A stretch of DNA of 64,000 nucleotides from Deinococcus gobiensis I-0 (GTDB lineage: Bacteria > Deinococcota > Deinococci > Deinococcales > Deinococcaceae), in NCBI RefSeq assembly GCF_000252445.1, contig NC_017790.1:1966501-2030500 (forward strand), given 5' to 3'. The notes under the pieces were generated by a model that saw only the letters and a list, made by a program, of their open reading frames with translations, was not told where the DNA came from and made no database searches. Each line of letters opens with the position of its first letter. Position 1 is the stretch's first letter. This document shows, one piece after another, positions 13,160 through 30,193 of the stretch. Both the position numbers and the translations under genes were made by a program.

Positions 13160-14646
13160 ACCGCCCCGATCCCCTGACCGCCGACCTGCCCCCGGCGACC
13201 CCCCTCGCCTCCGCGCTGTTCACCGACCTGTACCAGCTCACCATGATGCAGGGGTACTTTCTGGCGGGGCTGCACGCACAGCCGGCCACTTTCGACCTGT
13301 ACTACCGCCGCAATCCGTACCGGGGCGGCTACGCGGTGTGGGCCGGGCTGGAAGTCGCGCTGGACTACCTGGAGGGCCTGCGCTTCACCGCCGCCGACCT
13401 GGACTATCTGGCGGGCCTGGGCCAGTTCCGGTCCGAGTTCCTGGAGGCGTTGCGGGACTGGCGCTTTTCGTGCGCCGTGACGGCCTTCCCGGAGGGCCGC
13501 GTCGTCTTTCCGAACGAGCCGCTGCTGACGGTACAGGGGCCGCTGTGGGAGGCGCAACTCGTCGAGACGGCGCTGCTGAACGTCCTGAACTTCCAGACCC
13601 TGGTCGCCACCAAGGCCGCGCGCTGCCTGACCGCCGCGCAGCGCAGTCCCTACGGCGGAGCCGTGGTCGAGTTCGGTGCGCGCCGGGCGCAGGGGCCGGA
13701 CGGCGCGCTGGGGGCCGCGCGCGCGGCGGTGGTCGGCGGAGCGACCGGCACGAGCAACGTCGAGGCGGCGCGGCGCTACGGCCTGAAGGCGGTGGGAACC
13801 CATGCCCACGCCTGGGTCGAGAGCTTCCCGACCGAGCTCGACGCATTCCGTGCCTACGCCCGCATGTACCCGGAGAACACCACGCTGCTCCTCGACACCT
13901 TCGACACGCTCGACAGCGGGCTGCCCAACGCCGTCACGGTGGCGCGCGAACTGAGGGAAGCGGGCCACGAACTGCGCGGCGTGCGCCTGGACTCGGGCGA
14001 CCTCGCCTACCTGTCGGCGCGGGTGCGCTCACGGCTGGACGAGGCGGGCTTTCCGGAGGTGAAGATCACCGCCAGCAACGACCTCTCCGAATCGGTCATC
14101 GAGTCGGTGATCCGCGAGGGCGGGCGCATCGACGTGTACGGGGTGGGCACGCAGCTCGCCACCGGGGGCGGCGACGGCGGCGGGGCGCTGGGGGGCGTCT
14201 ACAAGCTGGTGGCCCTGGACGGCGCCGACAAGATGAAGCTGACCGGCGACCCCGGCAAGACCAGTGTCCCCGGTCTCAAGCGCGTGTGGCGCGGCGTGGA
14301 CGCGGCGGGCCACCTCGCGCTGGATGTGGTCGCCAGCGATAGCGAGGCCGTCCCGCAGCCCGGCGAACGTGTCAGCGATCCCGGCAACCCCCTGCGCAGC
14401 AGCCGCGTGCCGGCGGGGCTGACCTGGAGCGACGCCCGCGTGCGCGTGATGGAAGCGGGACGCCGCCTCACCGCGCCCGAGCCGCTGCCCGACCTGCAGG
14501 CCCGCGCCCGGGCCGACCTCGACCGGCTGCCCGAGGGCACGCTGCGGCTGCTGAACCCGCACGTCTACCGCGTGAGCCTCAGCCGCCCGTTGCAGGAACG
14601 CCGCGACGCCTTGATCGCCGCGCTGCGCGAGCAGCATGGACTGTGA
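13156..14646 (+). CDS. pncB: Nicotinate phosphoribosyltransferase
   Basis: Enzyme of about 496 residues that converts nicotinate and PRPP to nicotinate mononucleotide, the entry step of the Preiss-Handler NAD route. Family features: the N-terminal [33 protein letters not shown], the [12 protein letters not shown] loop, GGATGTSN, the HAWVESFP phosphate-region motif, and [10 protein letters not shown]. Length is normal. ATG 13156 lies inside the end of the upstream transporter gene (ATGA overlap). The adenylyltransferase gene follows after about 176 bp. Confidence 0.94.
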
Positions 14647-14822
14647 GGGCGGCTTGTGACGTATAGGGGCGGGGGCAGACTGGGCGCTGGCGGCGCAAGG
14701 GCGATCCGTCTTCCCGGCAGACGCGGGCAGCCCGGGCGCTCACCCCAGCTTTTCTCCACACGCTACAGACCACACGCCACACGTCCCCCCACTTTCCACA
14801 CCCCGCTCTCCGCCCGCCGTCC

Positions 14823-15683
<861 letters not shown>

Positions 15684-15749
15684 AAACTGCGCTCGCGGGC
15701 GAACCCCGACCCGACTCCGATGCCCTGACCGACGGGGTGATCGTCCTTA

Positions 15750-15920
15750 AAAGACGAGGGACCGGGAGCAGACAAGCCTCCGGGAACGCAGCGAGCGGCA
15801 AGCTGGGTCAGTGAATCCACAACAGCGATGAGCTGAGAAAGCTACGTCGGTCGGTGTCCGTCTACCGCGAAGCCCGAGTGGACCGCGCCCTGGTATCGCT
15901 CCGTCCGTCTCAGGACGGCT
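15750..15920 (+). ncRNA. T-box-like leader with no downstream gene
   Basis: The gap between the NadM-like gene and meaB contains elements in T-box order. There is an early GGGAGCAG segment, then GCAGCGAGCGGCAAGCTGGG (stem I-like), GAGCTGAGAAAGCTACG, a CGCGAAGCCC element, and GAGTGGACCGCG at 15876-15887. The last closely resembles the T-box AGGGTGGNACCGCG, one base short. CTCCGTCC and the hairpin CCGTCC-GTCTCA-GGACGG (15901-15918) follow. T-boxes read uncharged tRNA and control synthetase or amino-acid genes, but here the next gene is meaB on the opposite strand, whose stop lies in the final hairpin. It is therefore either a remnant or coincidental; the motif fit is by eye. Confidence 0.42.
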
Positions 15921-16869
15921 GCCCGGCCAGCAGTGCCGCGACCGCCTGCACCGCCGTCAGCGTCCCGGCCTGAACACTGGTGCGCAGCTCGGTCAGGCGG
16001 TGGGGCGAGGTGCCCGCGACGAACTGTTTCCATGCCGCCTCGCGCAGCAGTTCGTCGAACCACACGGCGGCCTGGGCCTGCCGCCGGCGGGGCAGGTCCA
16101 CCTCGCGGGCGTAGTCCTGGGCGGCGGCCCACACCTCGTCCAGCCCCTCGCCCGTCACCGCCGAGGCCCGCAACGCACGGGGCCGCCAGGGGGCGTCGTG
16201 CGGCGTGAGCAGCGTCAGGGCGGCGCGCAGCTGCGTCTGGGCACGGACGGCCGCGCGGGGGTCGAGATCGGCCTTGTTCACCACGCACAGGTCGGCCAGT
16301 TCCATGATGCCGCGCTTGACCCCCTGCAACTCGTCGCCCGCGTTCGGCAGGGCCAGCAGCACGAACAGGTCGGTCATGGCGGCCACCTGCGTCTCCGACT
16401 GGCCCACGCCCACCGTCTCGACGAGGATCACGTCGTAGCCCGCCGCCTCGCACAGCGTGATCGCCTCGCGGGTGCGCCGCGCCACGCCGCCCAGCGTGCC
16501 CCCACTGGGGCTGGGGCGGATGAAAGCGCCCTCATGCACCGCCAGCCCCGGCATCCGCGTCTTGTCGCCCATGATCGAGCCGCCCGTGCGCGCACTGCTG
16601 GGGTCCACCGCCAGCACGGCGACCCGGTGCCCGGCATCGGCCAGGCGCAGGCCCAGCGCCTCGATGAAGGTGCTCTTGCCCACCCCCGGAACCCCGGTCA
16701 GGCCCAGGCGCAGCGAGCGCCCGGCCCGGGGCAGCACCTCGGCCAGCAGGGCCTGCGCCTGCACCTCGTGTTCGGGGCGGGCGCTCTCGCTGAGGGTAAT
16801 CGCCCGCGCCAGCGCCCGCCGCTCGCCGGCCAGCAGGGCGACGGCGAGCGGATGGGCGGGGGCAGTCAT
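15910..16869 (-). CDS. meaB: MeaB/ArgK G-protein chaperone
   Basis: A 319-residue SIMIBI-class GTPase. Walker A is [10 protein letters not shown] near residue 60, [21 protein letters not shown] follows, the switch is [10 protein letters not shown], and the base-specificity motif is NKAD. The family loads and protects adenosylcobalamin on methylmalonyl-CoA mutase; no mutase gene is in view. ATG 16869 is chosen over ATG 16878 because TAGCAT lies 7 nt upstream (leaderless). The gene is convergent with the NAD cluster and shares strand with radA, whose stop is about 40 bp upstream. Confidence 0.92.
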   Translation of the reverse strand: MTAPAHPLAVALLAGERRALARAITLSESARPEHEVQAQALLAEVLPRAGRSLRLGLTGVPGVGKSTFIEALGLRLADAGHRVAVLAVDPSSARTGGSIMGDKTRMPGLAVHEGAFIRPSPSGGTLGGVARRTREAITLCEAAGYDVILVETVGVGQSETQVAAMTDLFVLLALPNAGDELQGVKRGIMELADLCVVNKADLDPRAAVRAQTQLRAALTLLTPHDAPWRPRALRASAVTGEGLDEVWAAAQDYAREVDLPRRRQAQAAVWFDELLREAAWKQFVAGTSPHRLTELRTSVQAGTLTAVQAVAALLAGQPS

Positions 16870-16909
16870 GGGAGGCATGCTAGTGCAGGTTCGGGAGACG
16901 GAGAGGCCG

Positions 16910-18257
<1,348 letters not shown>

Positions 18258-18265
<8 letters not shown>

Positions 18266-18554
18266 GCGGCTCCGCACTGGGGCTGCCGGGGCGGCTGTCG
18301 GCACGCCAGTAGGTCTGGCCGTCGGTGGCGAGATAATCGCCCTCGACGAGTTCGGGAATCAGGATGGTCGGGTCTTCGAGGGTGGTGTGGTCGGCCAGGA
18401 GGCGCTCGACCTCGGCGCGCCCGTACGCCACGCCCGACTCGAACAGGCCGCGCAGGTGGTGGAGGATGGCCTGCTGGTGCGCCACGCGGCGGTCGCTGGG
18501 CCAGCCGGTGATGCGGCCGTGTTCGTCCTGAAAATCGGTGATGCTTTTCGTCAT
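18258..18554 (-). CDS. DUF2087 domain protein
   Basis: 98 residues matching the small DUF2087 pattern: an F-x-D-x-x-G-R-I-T-G-W-P start, a helix with [23 protein letters not shown], and a C-terminal [19 protein letters not shown] segment. The fold is thought to be winged-helix-like, often fused to or near transcription regulators; the role is unknown. The ATG has TAACAT 6 nt upstream (leaderless). Its stop is embedded in the radA start, so it is the first gene of a two-gene operon. Confidence 0.75.
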
Positions 18555-18608
18555 TCGGCTATGTTACCGGGTCAGGGCTGAACAAACCGTGCGCCGCGCG
18601 GACAACGC

Positions 18609-18630
18609 GAAAACCCCCGCCCGGTGGGGG
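18609..18630 (-). terminator. Terminator of the DEAD-box helicase gene
   Basis: On the minus strand CCCCC-accgggc-GGGGG is followed by TTTT, about 30 bp past the helicase stop codon. Confidence 0.7.
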
Positions 18631-18657
18631 CAGGGGTTCAGGGGTCTGCGTGCGGGC

Positions 18658-21821
<3,164 letters not shown>

Positions 21822-21847
21822 GACCCGCCACCTGGAGGGCGCGGGTC
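21822..21847 (+). terminator. Stem-loop between rpsB and tsf
   Basis: GACCCGC pairs with GCGGGTC directly after the rpsB stop, followed by C-rich rather than T-rich sequence. It is more likely an attenuating or mRNA-stabilising hairpin than a full terminator, since tsf normally shares the transcript. Confidence 0.4.
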
Positions 21848-21931
21848 TCCCCCCTCTCGCGGGGAAGCGGGCCGCGCCCTTCTTGCTGAGCGTCTCCTCT
21901 CCCACCCACTTCTTTTCTGGAGGTATCCACC

Positions 21932-23557
<1,626 letters not shown>

Positions 23558-23666
23558 GCACCGCGACACCACCGGGCCCGGCCCGGCCGAGATGATCTTC
23601 TCCCCAAGCTGCCCCTTCCGGGCGACACGCTAAACTCCGGATATTCCCCGCAAGGAGACTCCCCAC

Positions 23667-24218
23667 ATGGCAGACATGAAAAGCATTCAGGCCGACGCCC
23701 GTGAGCGCATGGGCAAGGCCATCGAGGCGCTGGAAAACAACCTCTCGGTGCTGCGTACGGGCCGCGCCAACCCCGGCATCCTGAAAAAGGTGCTCGTGGA
23801 CTACTACGGCTCGACCATGCCCATCGATCAGGTGGCGAGCATCACGACGCCCGACGCGCGCACGCTCGTCATCACGCCCTGGGACCGGGGCGCCCTGGCC
23901 CCCATCGAGCGCGCCATCCGCGACAGCGACCTGGGCCTGAACCCCAACAACAAGGGGGACACCATCTTCATCTCGCTGCCCATGCTGACCGAGGAGCGCC
24001 GCAAGGACCTCGTGAAGAACGCCAAGAACTACTCCGAGGACGCCCGGGTGGCCATCCGCAACATCCGCAAGCAGACCCTCGACGAAGTGAAGAAGGTCGA
24101 GGGCATCGGCGACGACGAGATCAAGCGCGGCGAGGCCGACGTGCAGAAGATCACCGACGAGTACGTCGCGCGGGTGGACAGCACCTTCCAGAAGAAGGAG
24201 CAGGAAATCTTAGGGTGA
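23667..24218 (+). CDS. frr: Ribosome recycling factor
   Basis: 183 residues, the usual length. Conserved features include [79 protein letters not shown] and a C-terminal helix. It splits post-termination ribosomes with EF-G. ATG 23667 has AGGAG upstream. TAAACT about 35 nt upstream may be its own -10. uppS, the usual next gene, is missing. Confidence 0.97.
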   Translation: MADMKSIQADARERMGKAIEALENNLSVLRTGRANPGILKKVLVDYYGSTMPIDQVASITTPDARTLVITPWDRGALAPIERAIRDSDLGLNPNNKGDTIFISLPMLTEERRKDLVKNAKNYSEDARVAIRNIRKQTLDEVKKVEGIGDDEIKRGEADVQKITDEYVARVDSTFQKKEQEILG

Positions 24219-24312
24219 ATGCGCTGCGCGCAGGACAGGACAGGTGGGAAGTGGCGGGTGGCCTGCGGGCTGCGCCCCACTCCCCACTTTCCGTGCCCGC
24301 CCGGAGGCCGCC

Positions 24313-25143
24313 TTGGAATCGCTGAGCAGCCGCGTCCTGACCTCGGTGGTCGGCTTCTCGGTGCTGAGCCTGATCGTATGGATCGGCTGGTGGGCCATGC
24401 TCCCCGCCCTGATCGTCGTGTCGGTGATGTGCCTGTACGAATACGTGCGGATGCTCGACAAGAACGACATCGACGTGCGGCGCGTTTCGCTCATGCTCTT
24501 CGGGGCCGCCATCATCGTGGCGAGCCTGCCGATGTGGCCGCAGGCCCCCTGGGCAGGCGGGTCGTGGCGCGAGGCGGTCCTGACCATCGCGGTCGGGGCG
24601 CTGCTGGTGCTGGAGGTGATCCGGCCCGGCGAGCGGCCCCTCGAACGGGTGGTCTACAGCCTGTTCGGTCTGCTCTACATTCCCTGGCTGCTGGGCTACT
24701 TCCTGATGCTGCGCTACGCCCCGGACGCCGAACGCGGGCTGCTGTACTTCGCGCTGCCGCTCCTGGCGACTTTCGCCGCCGACATCGGGGGCTTTTTCGC
24801 CGGCCACTACTTCGGGCGGCGCAAACTGGCTCCCGAAGTCAGTCCCGGCAAGACGGTCGAGGGCGCGGTGGGCGGGCTGGTGTTCAGCTTCGTCATCGTG
24901 CTCGTGATGACCTCGCTGGCGCACATCTGGTCGCCGCTGGAGGCCTTCCTGTACTCGGTGCTGGTGGTCAGCGCCTCGCAGCTCGGCGACCTCTCCGAGA
25001 GCCTCATCAAGCGGGCGCTGCGGGTCAAGGACAGCGGCAGCAGCCTGCCGGGGCACGGCGGGTTCCTCGACCGCATCGACAGCCTGCTGTTCGCGGTGCC
25101 GGCGACCTACCTCTTCCTGAAGATCAGCATCCTGGTGAACTGA
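24313..25143 (+). CDS. cdsA: Phosphatidate cytidylyltransferase
   Basis: 276-residue polytopic membrane enzyme making CDP-diacylglycerol from phosphatidate and CTP. The diagnostic C-terminal signature is present: SASQLGDLSESLIKRALRVKD followed by SLPGHGGFLDRIDS. The N-terminal two thirds form about seven hydrophobic helices. The start is a TTG at 24313 with GGAGG 5 nt upstream; the ATG at 24244 would add 23 residues that look like non-coding sequence. The 90 bp before it, where uppS would be expected, is empty. Confidence 0.93.
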   Translation: MESLSSRVLTSVVGFSVLSLIVWIGWWAMLPALIVVSVMCLYEYVRMLDKNDIDVRRVSLMLFGAAIIVASLPMWPQAPWAGGSWREAVLTIAVGALLVLEVIRPGERPLERVVYSLFGLLYIPWLLGYFLMLRYAPDAERGLLYFALPLLATFAADIGGFFAGHYFGRRKLAPEVSPGKTVEGAVGGLVFSFVIVLVMTSLAHIWSPLEAFLYSVLVVSASQLGDLSESLIKRALRVKDSGSSLPGHGGFLDRIDSLLFAVPATYLFLKISILVN

Positions 25144-25202
25144 GGCGCGGGGCGCGGCGAAGTGCGGCCACAGCCGCCCGCCCCCTGCCCTAGGCTGCTT
25201 CC

Positions 25203-25921
25203 ATGAAAGGCCTGCTCTCGGCGCTGTGCCTCCTGTACGCCTGTGGCCCGGCCGCGCCGCTGGCACCGGTCACGCCACTGGTTGCTGCGCCGCCACACGC
25301 CTCCCGCAAGGTCCCCCGGACGCCCACCCTGCCCTTCTGGCTGTCGAGCGCAGAGTATGCGTCTTCGGATCCCGACGCGCCCCCAACAAAGCTCGGGGGG
25401 TAGGCGACGTGACGCCGCAGGAGGTCGCCGACGCGCTGAAGGCGCAGGGCATCTTCCTGAGCCCTGACCAGATCAGCGTGCTCGGCGCACCGCCCCTCCC
25501 GCCGCCCCTCGCGCCGGGCAGCCCGGTCCGCGCGAGGCTCGTGGCGGCAGAGACGGCGCGGGGAGGCGAGGCCTACTCCGCCGAGGTGCACCTGACCAAC
25601 CTCACCCTCCAGACCCTGGAGGGCCGTTACGGGAGCAGCGTTCTGGACGCCGTCATCGAGGACAGCACCGGGAAGGCCATCTACTGGACCACACCTCGGC
25701 AGGTGGGCCTGGTCTTGCGTCTCACCACCTGTCCGGCCCTCGCGGATTGCGACCGGACATTGGAACTGAACTTCAGGCTCGACCGCTTCCAGCCCGCGCT
25801 GCCCCTGCAACCCGGGACCTATACCCTCCACGTGTTCGTAAAAAGCCTGGTTCTGCACGGCCGGGAGACTTCCACACTCAGCTTCCAGCTGCCGCCCCAC
25901 CGCCTGACCATCCTGCCCTGA
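25203..25921 (+). pseudogene. Secreted protein gene split by a frameshift
   Basis: The 5' part (25203-25403) starts at an ATG with TAGGCT 6 nt upstream and encodes a signal-peptide-like N-terminus (MKGLLSALCLLYACG), then stops at TAG right after a run of six G. The rest is open in the -1 frame to 25921 (VTPQEVADALKAQGIFL onward) and reads like a real beta-rich secreted domain of about 170 residues. A GTG at 25409 could start it separately but would have no export signal. The G6 run at 25395-25400 is the likely lesion, through a lost base, sequencing error or -1 slippage. Function is unknown. Confidence 0.6.
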
Positions 25922-25993
25922 CCGGCCCCCGGCGGCCCGAAAGCCCCAGGGTTTCCATTTTCTCCTCCCCCCTTCCGCTTACCATGTAGGCCG

Positions 25994-27172
25994 ATGAAGT
26001 TGACGGTTCTGGGCAGCACGGGAAGCATCGGCACACAGGCGCTGGATGTGGCGCGCGAACGCGGCTGGGTGGTGGGCACCCTGGCGGCGGGGCGCAATCT
26101 GGAGCGTCTGGCCGAGCAGGTCCGCGAGTTCCGGCCGGAAGTGGTCAGCGTGGACGCCGCCGTATACGCCCAGGCCCGCGAGGTGCTGGGAGCCGGGCTG
26201 CGCGGCGCGCGCCTGATCGCGGACGCCGATGAGGCCGCCGCGCAGCCCGCCGACGTGGTCGTCAACGCCATGAGCGGCCTGATCGGCCTGTCGCCCACCC
26301 GCCGGGCGCTGGAGGCGGGGCGCGCGGTCGCCCTGGCGACGAAGGAGGCGATGGTCACGGCCGCGCACCTGATGTGGGAGGCGGCGGCGGTCGGCGGCGG
26401 GCGCGTGGTGCCGGTGGACTCGGAGCATACCGGCGTGTACCAGTGCCTGACCGGCGAGGACATGGCCGACGTGGCCGAGGTGATCCTGACCGCCTCGGGC
26501 GGCCCCTTCCGCGACGGCCCGGCCGACCTGAGCGGCGTGACGCCCGCGCAGGCCCTCAAGCACCCCTCGTGGAGCATGGGGCCGAAGGTGACCATTGACA
26601 GCGCCACGCTGATGAACAAGGGGCTGGAGGTCATGGAGTGCGCCAGCCTCTACGGCCTGCCGCTGTCGCAGGTGGGCGTGGTCGTGCACCCGCAGAGCCT
26701 CGTGCACGCGGCGGTGCGTTTCCGCGACGGCAGCCTCAAGGCGCAGTTCGGGCCGACCGACATGCGGCTGCCCATCGCCTACGCCATCGACGCGGCCCCG
26801 AGCGGGATGCAGCGGCCCGGCGACGTGCGCGGCGCGCGCCGGGGCGGCGAGGTCGCCGGGCACCTGGGCTGGCCCCTGCGCGGCGAGTGGCAGTTCCGCG
26901 ACCCCGACCCCGTACGCTTTCCCTGCCTCGCGCTGGCCTACCGCGCGGGCGAGGCGGGCGGCCTGGCCCCCGTCGCCCTGAACGCCGCCGACGAGGTGGC
27001 GGTCGAGGCCTTCCTGGCGGGCCAGATCGGCTTCTTGGACATTCCCCGGCTGCTGGAGCGCGTGCTGGACGAGACCCCGGCCGGCGCGCTGACCTGGGGC
27101 AGTCTGGCCGAGGCCGACGCCTGGGCGCGGACGCGCTCACGCGAGCTGGTCGGGGCAGGGGTGCGCGCATGA
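25994..27172 (+). CDS. dxr: 1-deoxy-D-xylulose 5-phosphate reductoisomerase
   Basis: 392 residues. The NADPH-binding start is [17 protein letters not shown], the metal and substrate motifs are [51 protein letters not shown], and the family's VHPQSLVHA. It catalyses the committed step of the MEP isoprenoid pathway and is NADPH- and Mg-dependent. The ATG is leaderless-type (TACCAT 8 nt upstream). The stop overlaps the next start (ATGA), coupling it to the site-2 protease gene. Confidence 0.96.
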   Translation: MKLTVLGSTGSIGTQALDVARERGWVVGTLAAGRNLERLAEQVREFRPEVVSVDAAVYAQAREVLGAGLRGARLIADADEAAAQPADVVVNAMSGLIGLSPTRRALEAGRAVALATKEAMVTAAHLMWEAAAVGGGRVVPVDSEHTGVYQCLTGEDMADVAEVILTASGGPFRDGPADLSGVTPAQALKHPSWSMGPKVTIDSATLMNKGLEVMECASLYGLPLSQVGVVVHPQSLVHAAVRFRDGSLKAQFGPTDMRLPIAYAIDAAPSGMQRPGDVRGARRGGEVAGHLGWPLRGEWQFRDPDPVRFPCLALAYRAGEAGGLAPVALNAADEVAVEAFLAGQIGFLDIPRLLERVLDETPAGALTWGSLAEADAWARTRSRELVGAGVRA

Positions 27173-28302
27173 ACGTCCTGCAGGGCATCGCGGCGGCCCT
27201 GACACCCCTGGGGCTGCTGTGGACCGTGCTCATCATCGGGCTGGCGACCTTCCTGCACGAGCTGGCGCACTACGCCCTCGCCCGCTGGCAGGGCGTAGCG
27301 GTCAAGTCCTTCAGCATCGGGATGGGGCCGGTGCTGCTGCGGCGCGACTGGCGCGGCACCGAATGGCGGCTCTCGCTGCTGCCCATCGGCGGATACGTGG
27401 AAATCGACGGCATGGCCCCGGTCGAGGACGGCATGAACGCGCAGGGCCAGCCGGTCTACCGCCACCCTACCCACGGCTTCGCGCGCTTGAGCGCCTGGGG
27501 CAAGGTGGCCGTGCTGCTCGCCGGCCCGCTGATGAACCTGCTGCTGGCGATAGGGCTGATGACCGTCACCTTCACCGCCCAGGGCATCCCTGCCCCCGAC
27601 CGCGCCCGCATCGAGAGCGTACAGGCCGGCTCGCGGGCGGCGGCGCTGGGGTTGCAGGCCGGCGACGTGGTGACGGCCATCGACGGCCAGGACATTCCCG
27701 ACCGGGTGACGGTCGGCGGCGCCGCCGCGCCGGGCTGGGAAAGCCTCCGGGACAGCCTGGGCCGCGCCGGGTCACGCACCCTGAGCGTCGAGCGCGGCGG
27801 CCAGACGCGCACGGTCGCCTTCGACTGGCAGCCCACCGTGAACGGCCAGCGGCAATTGCTGGGCATCCGCTACGGGCCGGACGTGCAGCCCGCCAGCGTA
27901 CCGGTCGCCCTGGGCACGGCCCTGACCACCACCGTGGAGGCCGTGCCGCAGGTGCTGCGGGCCTTCGGCAGCCTGTTCGCGCGGCTGTTCACACTGAACC
28001 TGAGTTCCGACGAGAGCGTCAGCGGCCCCATCGGCACGGCGCAGATCGTGAGTCAGGCGGCGGCCACCAGCCCCTGGGCCCTCGTGCAGGTCGGCGTGCT
28101 CCTCAACCTGTCGCTGGCCTTTTTCAACCTTCTGCCGATTCCGGGGCTGGACGGCGGGCGCATCCTGCTCGTGCTGTTCGGGGCGCTGCGTGGCCGGCCC
28201 CTGACCTTCTCGCAGGAACAGGCCGTCAACCTGCTGGGCTTCGGCCTCGTCATGACGCTGATGCTCTTCGTGGTCGTGCGGGACGTGAGCCGCTTCTTCT
28301 GA
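27169..28302 (+). CDS. rseP: RseP-type site-2 membrane protease
   Basis: 377-residue intramembrane zinc protease. HELAH in the first helix ([10 protein letters not shown]) gives two zinc ligands. A PDZ domain lies around 120-200 ([19 protein letters not shown]), and the third-ligand motif is [12 protein letters not shown] near 320. The family cleaves membrane anchors such as anti-sigma factors and remnant signal peptides. ATG 27169 overlaps the dxr stop. It ends the conserved cdsA-dxr-rseP segment. Confidence 0.94.
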   Translation: MNVLQGIAAALTPLGLLWTVLIIGLATFLHELAHYALARWQGVAVKSFSIGMGPVLLRRDWRGTEWRLSLLPIGGYVEIDGMAPVEDGMNAQGQPVYRHPTHGFARLSAWGKVAVLLAGPLMNLLLAIGLMTVTFTAQGIPAPDRARIESVQAGSRAAALGLQAGDVVTAIDGQDIPDRVTVGGAAAPGWESLRDSLGRAGSRTLSVERGGQTRTVAFDWQPTVNGQRQLLGIRYGPDVQPASVPVALGTALTTTVEAVPQVLRAFGSLFARLFTLNLSSDESVSGPIGTAQIVSQAAATSPWALVQVGVLLNLSLAFFNLLPIPGLDGGRILLVLFGALRGRPLTFSQEQAVNLLGFGLVMTLMLFVVVRDVSRFF

Positions 28303-28378
28303 TCGGGGCGGTCCCGCGTCGCCCCTGCCCCCGCCCATCCTGACCGGCCGCCCACATTCCCGAGGTCTGATCGAACGC

Positions 28379-29338
28379 ATGGCACGTCCCCGGTTCCTGT
28401 ATCCGCTGTTCCTGACACTTCCCCTGCTGCTGGGCGGCTGCGCCCCCGAACTGCTGCGGCCCACCCAGACCATGGCCCTCGACACGACCGGCCCGGCCCC
28501 CGACGTGCTGGTGATCGCGGTGTCCGGGCGCTGCGGCCCGCCCTGTCAGGCCCCCTACGACAACTGGGACTATCTCTCTGCACGGGGCACGGTCGACGCG
28601 CTGGCGCAGGTCGTGGGCGCCCAGGGGCTGCGGGTCGAGGCGGCGGGCTACGCCAGCGGCGCGCCCCTCTCGTGGACCTCGCGCAAGGCCCCGGGCCAGC
28701 AGCGCGGCTACGCGGCCCTGCTGCGCGACATGACGGCCGTGCAGGCGGCGTGGTTCAGCCCCGAGAGCCGCGCAGCGGGGGTGCGCCCGCCCCGGCTGGT
28801 GCTGCTGGGCCACTCGCAGGGGTCGGTGTGGCTGCACCACTTCGCCCAGACGCACCCCGAGCTGCCGGTCGCCCTCCAGATCGACCTCGACGGCATCTGC
28901 ATCGCCTGGTATCTCGACCACGGCCCCGAACTGGCGGCGGCGCGGCTCGACCGCCCCGGCCAGCCGCGCGCCGCCGACGCCTGCGACCTGCGCCGCGTGT
29001 CCGGGCGGCAGGTGCGGGGCAAGGACCTCGTGTGGGACAACGTGGAACGTGACCTGGAAGTGCAGAGCAAGCGCCTGCCCTCGGGGCTGAGCGCAGGCGG
29101 GGGCCTGTTCGTCAACTACCTGTTCGAGCTGACCCCGAATATCCGCCCCAGCGGCAGCTCGGCCGGCATCGAGCGCTTCGTGTCGGTGCGCGAGGACCAC
29201 AGCGCCGTGTCGTTTCCCGGCAGCGACGCGATGGGCTGGGTCCTGCGGCGCACGGCCTCCATCGCCGCCGGGTGGAAGGCGACGGACGGGGCGCCCCCGG
29301 CACCCACAACCCCGCCGCCGGCCCCCGCCTCACCCTGA
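28379..29338 (+). CDS. Lipoprotein with alpha/beta-hydrolase-like fold
   Basis: 319 residues. A lipoprotein signal (FLTLPLLLGGC, Cys at 21) targets it to a membrane surface. The body has a lipase-like nucleophile elbow GHSQGS near residue 146 preceded by PPRLVLL, suggesting a serine hydrolase. An acid and the late SVREDHSAVSFPGS (possible catalytic His) are compatible with a triad. The tail is Pro/Ala-rich. No close named family is recognised; the enzymatic role is inferred only from the elbow. Confidence 0.7.
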   Translation: MARPRFLYPLFLTLPLLLGGCAPELLRPTQTMALDTTGPAPDVLVIAVSGRCGPPCQAPYDNWDYLSARGTVDALAQVVGAQGLRVEAAGYASGAPLSWTSRKAPGQQRGYAALLRDMTAVQAAWFSPESRAAGVRPPRLVLLGHSQGSVWLHHFAQTHPELPVALQIDLDGICIAWYLDHGPELAAARLDRPGQPRAADACDLRRVSGRQVRGKDLVWDNVERDLEVQSKRLPSGLSAGGGLFVNYLFELTPNIRPSGSSAGIERFVSVREDHSAVSFPGSDAMGWVLRRTASIAAGWKATDGAPPAPTTPPPAPASP

Positions 29339-29343
29339 TCCCA

Positions 29344-29736
29344 CTATTCCAGCGACGCCAGCCACGCCGCCGCCTCGGCTGGTCCGAGCAGGCGCGCGCC
29401 CCTCTCCGGCGGGAACCAGGCGAGCAGGGCGGCGGCGCCGGCCCCGCCCGTCTCCCCGAAGATGACCTTGTGGTCGCCGTCGGCCAGGTGCAGCAGCCCG
29501 GTGGGCACGGCACACGGGCGGGTGCCGGGCGGCAGGGGGGCGCCCAGCCACACCGCGTCCACCTCGGCGGCGTCGGCGGGGTTGTGGGTGCCGGGCAGGC
29601 AACCGTAGTTCACGGGCGCGGGCCAGGGTTCCTGGCGGTACGGTTCCAGCCGGTCCCCCCGCCAGATCAGGCGCTCGCGGGTCCCGGCCGTCCATTCGAC
29701 GACGCCCTCCCACCCTTCACCGGCCGGCCGGCTCAC
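29344..29736 (-). CDS. Divergent inorganic-pyrophosphatase-like protein
   Basis: 130 residues from a GTG that overlaps the stop of the upstream lipoprotein gene (GTGA). The segment [30 protein letters not shown] and later [10 protein letters not shown] follow the family I PPase order (NYGxxPGT, DxDxxD, DxxxxDxK). However the middle Asp of the DxDxxD triplet is Ala, and the protein is shorter than true PPases (about 170). It may be a degenerate or specialised pyrophosphohydrolase, or a structural relative only. Confidence 0.6.
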   Translation of the reverse strand: MSRPAGEGWEGVVEWTAGTRERLIWRGDRLEPYRQEPWPAPVNYGCLPGTHNPADAAEVDAVWLGAPLPPGTRPCAVPTGLLHLADGDHKVIFGETGGAGAAALLAWFPPERGARLLGPAEAAAWLASLE

Positions 29737-30104
29737 GGCTGCACCTCGTACAGTTCGACCTGCCGCAGCAGCGTGCCGCCGAAGCTCAGGGTGGCGCGGT
29801 AGGCCCCCGGTTCGGGCGCGTCGAGGCGGAAGGTGGCCTCCCGGCCCGACGCGTCGAGGTACACGCTGTCCGTGCCCAGGGCGCGCGCGTCGTCGTACCA
29901 CGTCACCGCGAGGTACCCCGGCTCGAACTGTCCCTCGATGACGGCCCGCAGCACGAGCGCGCTACCGTCACGCACGAGCGCCGCGTTCGTGACGCGGGCC
30001 GGCAGCGAGAACTCGACCGGCCGGGGAATGACCGGCACGAGGTTGTAGCGGCAGCCGCCCAGCAGGGGCAGCACCAGCAGGGCCATCAGGGCGGGGCGGC
30101 GCAT
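29733..30104 (-). CDS. Small lipoprotein
   Basis: 123 residues with a clean lipobox ([10 protein letters not shown], Cys at 18). The mature part is a predicted beta-sandwich with alternating hydrophobic strands and no catalytic motif. The ATG has TACACT 7 nt upstream on the minus strand (leaderless). It is the first gene of a two-gene operon with the pyrophosphatase-like gene. Function unknown. Confidence 0.75.
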   Translation of the reverse strand: MRRPALMALLVLPLLGGCRYNLVPVIPRPVEFSLPARVTNAALVRDGSALVLRAVIEGQFEPGYLAVTWYDDARALGTDSVYLDASGREATFRLDAPEPGAYRATLSFGGTLLRQVELYEVQP

Positions 30105-30193
30105 GGGCGTCAGTGTAGGTCAGCCGCCCGCGACGCGGCCCACCGGCTCCCCTGGGGGAATTTTTCCCCGGCAAATGCTCTAGCCTGCGCGGC

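Noticed and set aside
15760..15776. A 16-base match to common cloning-vector sequence (CGGGAGCAGACAAGCC)
   Set aside because: The flanks do not continue into vector sequence, and the segment fits a T-box-like leader. Contamination is unlikely.
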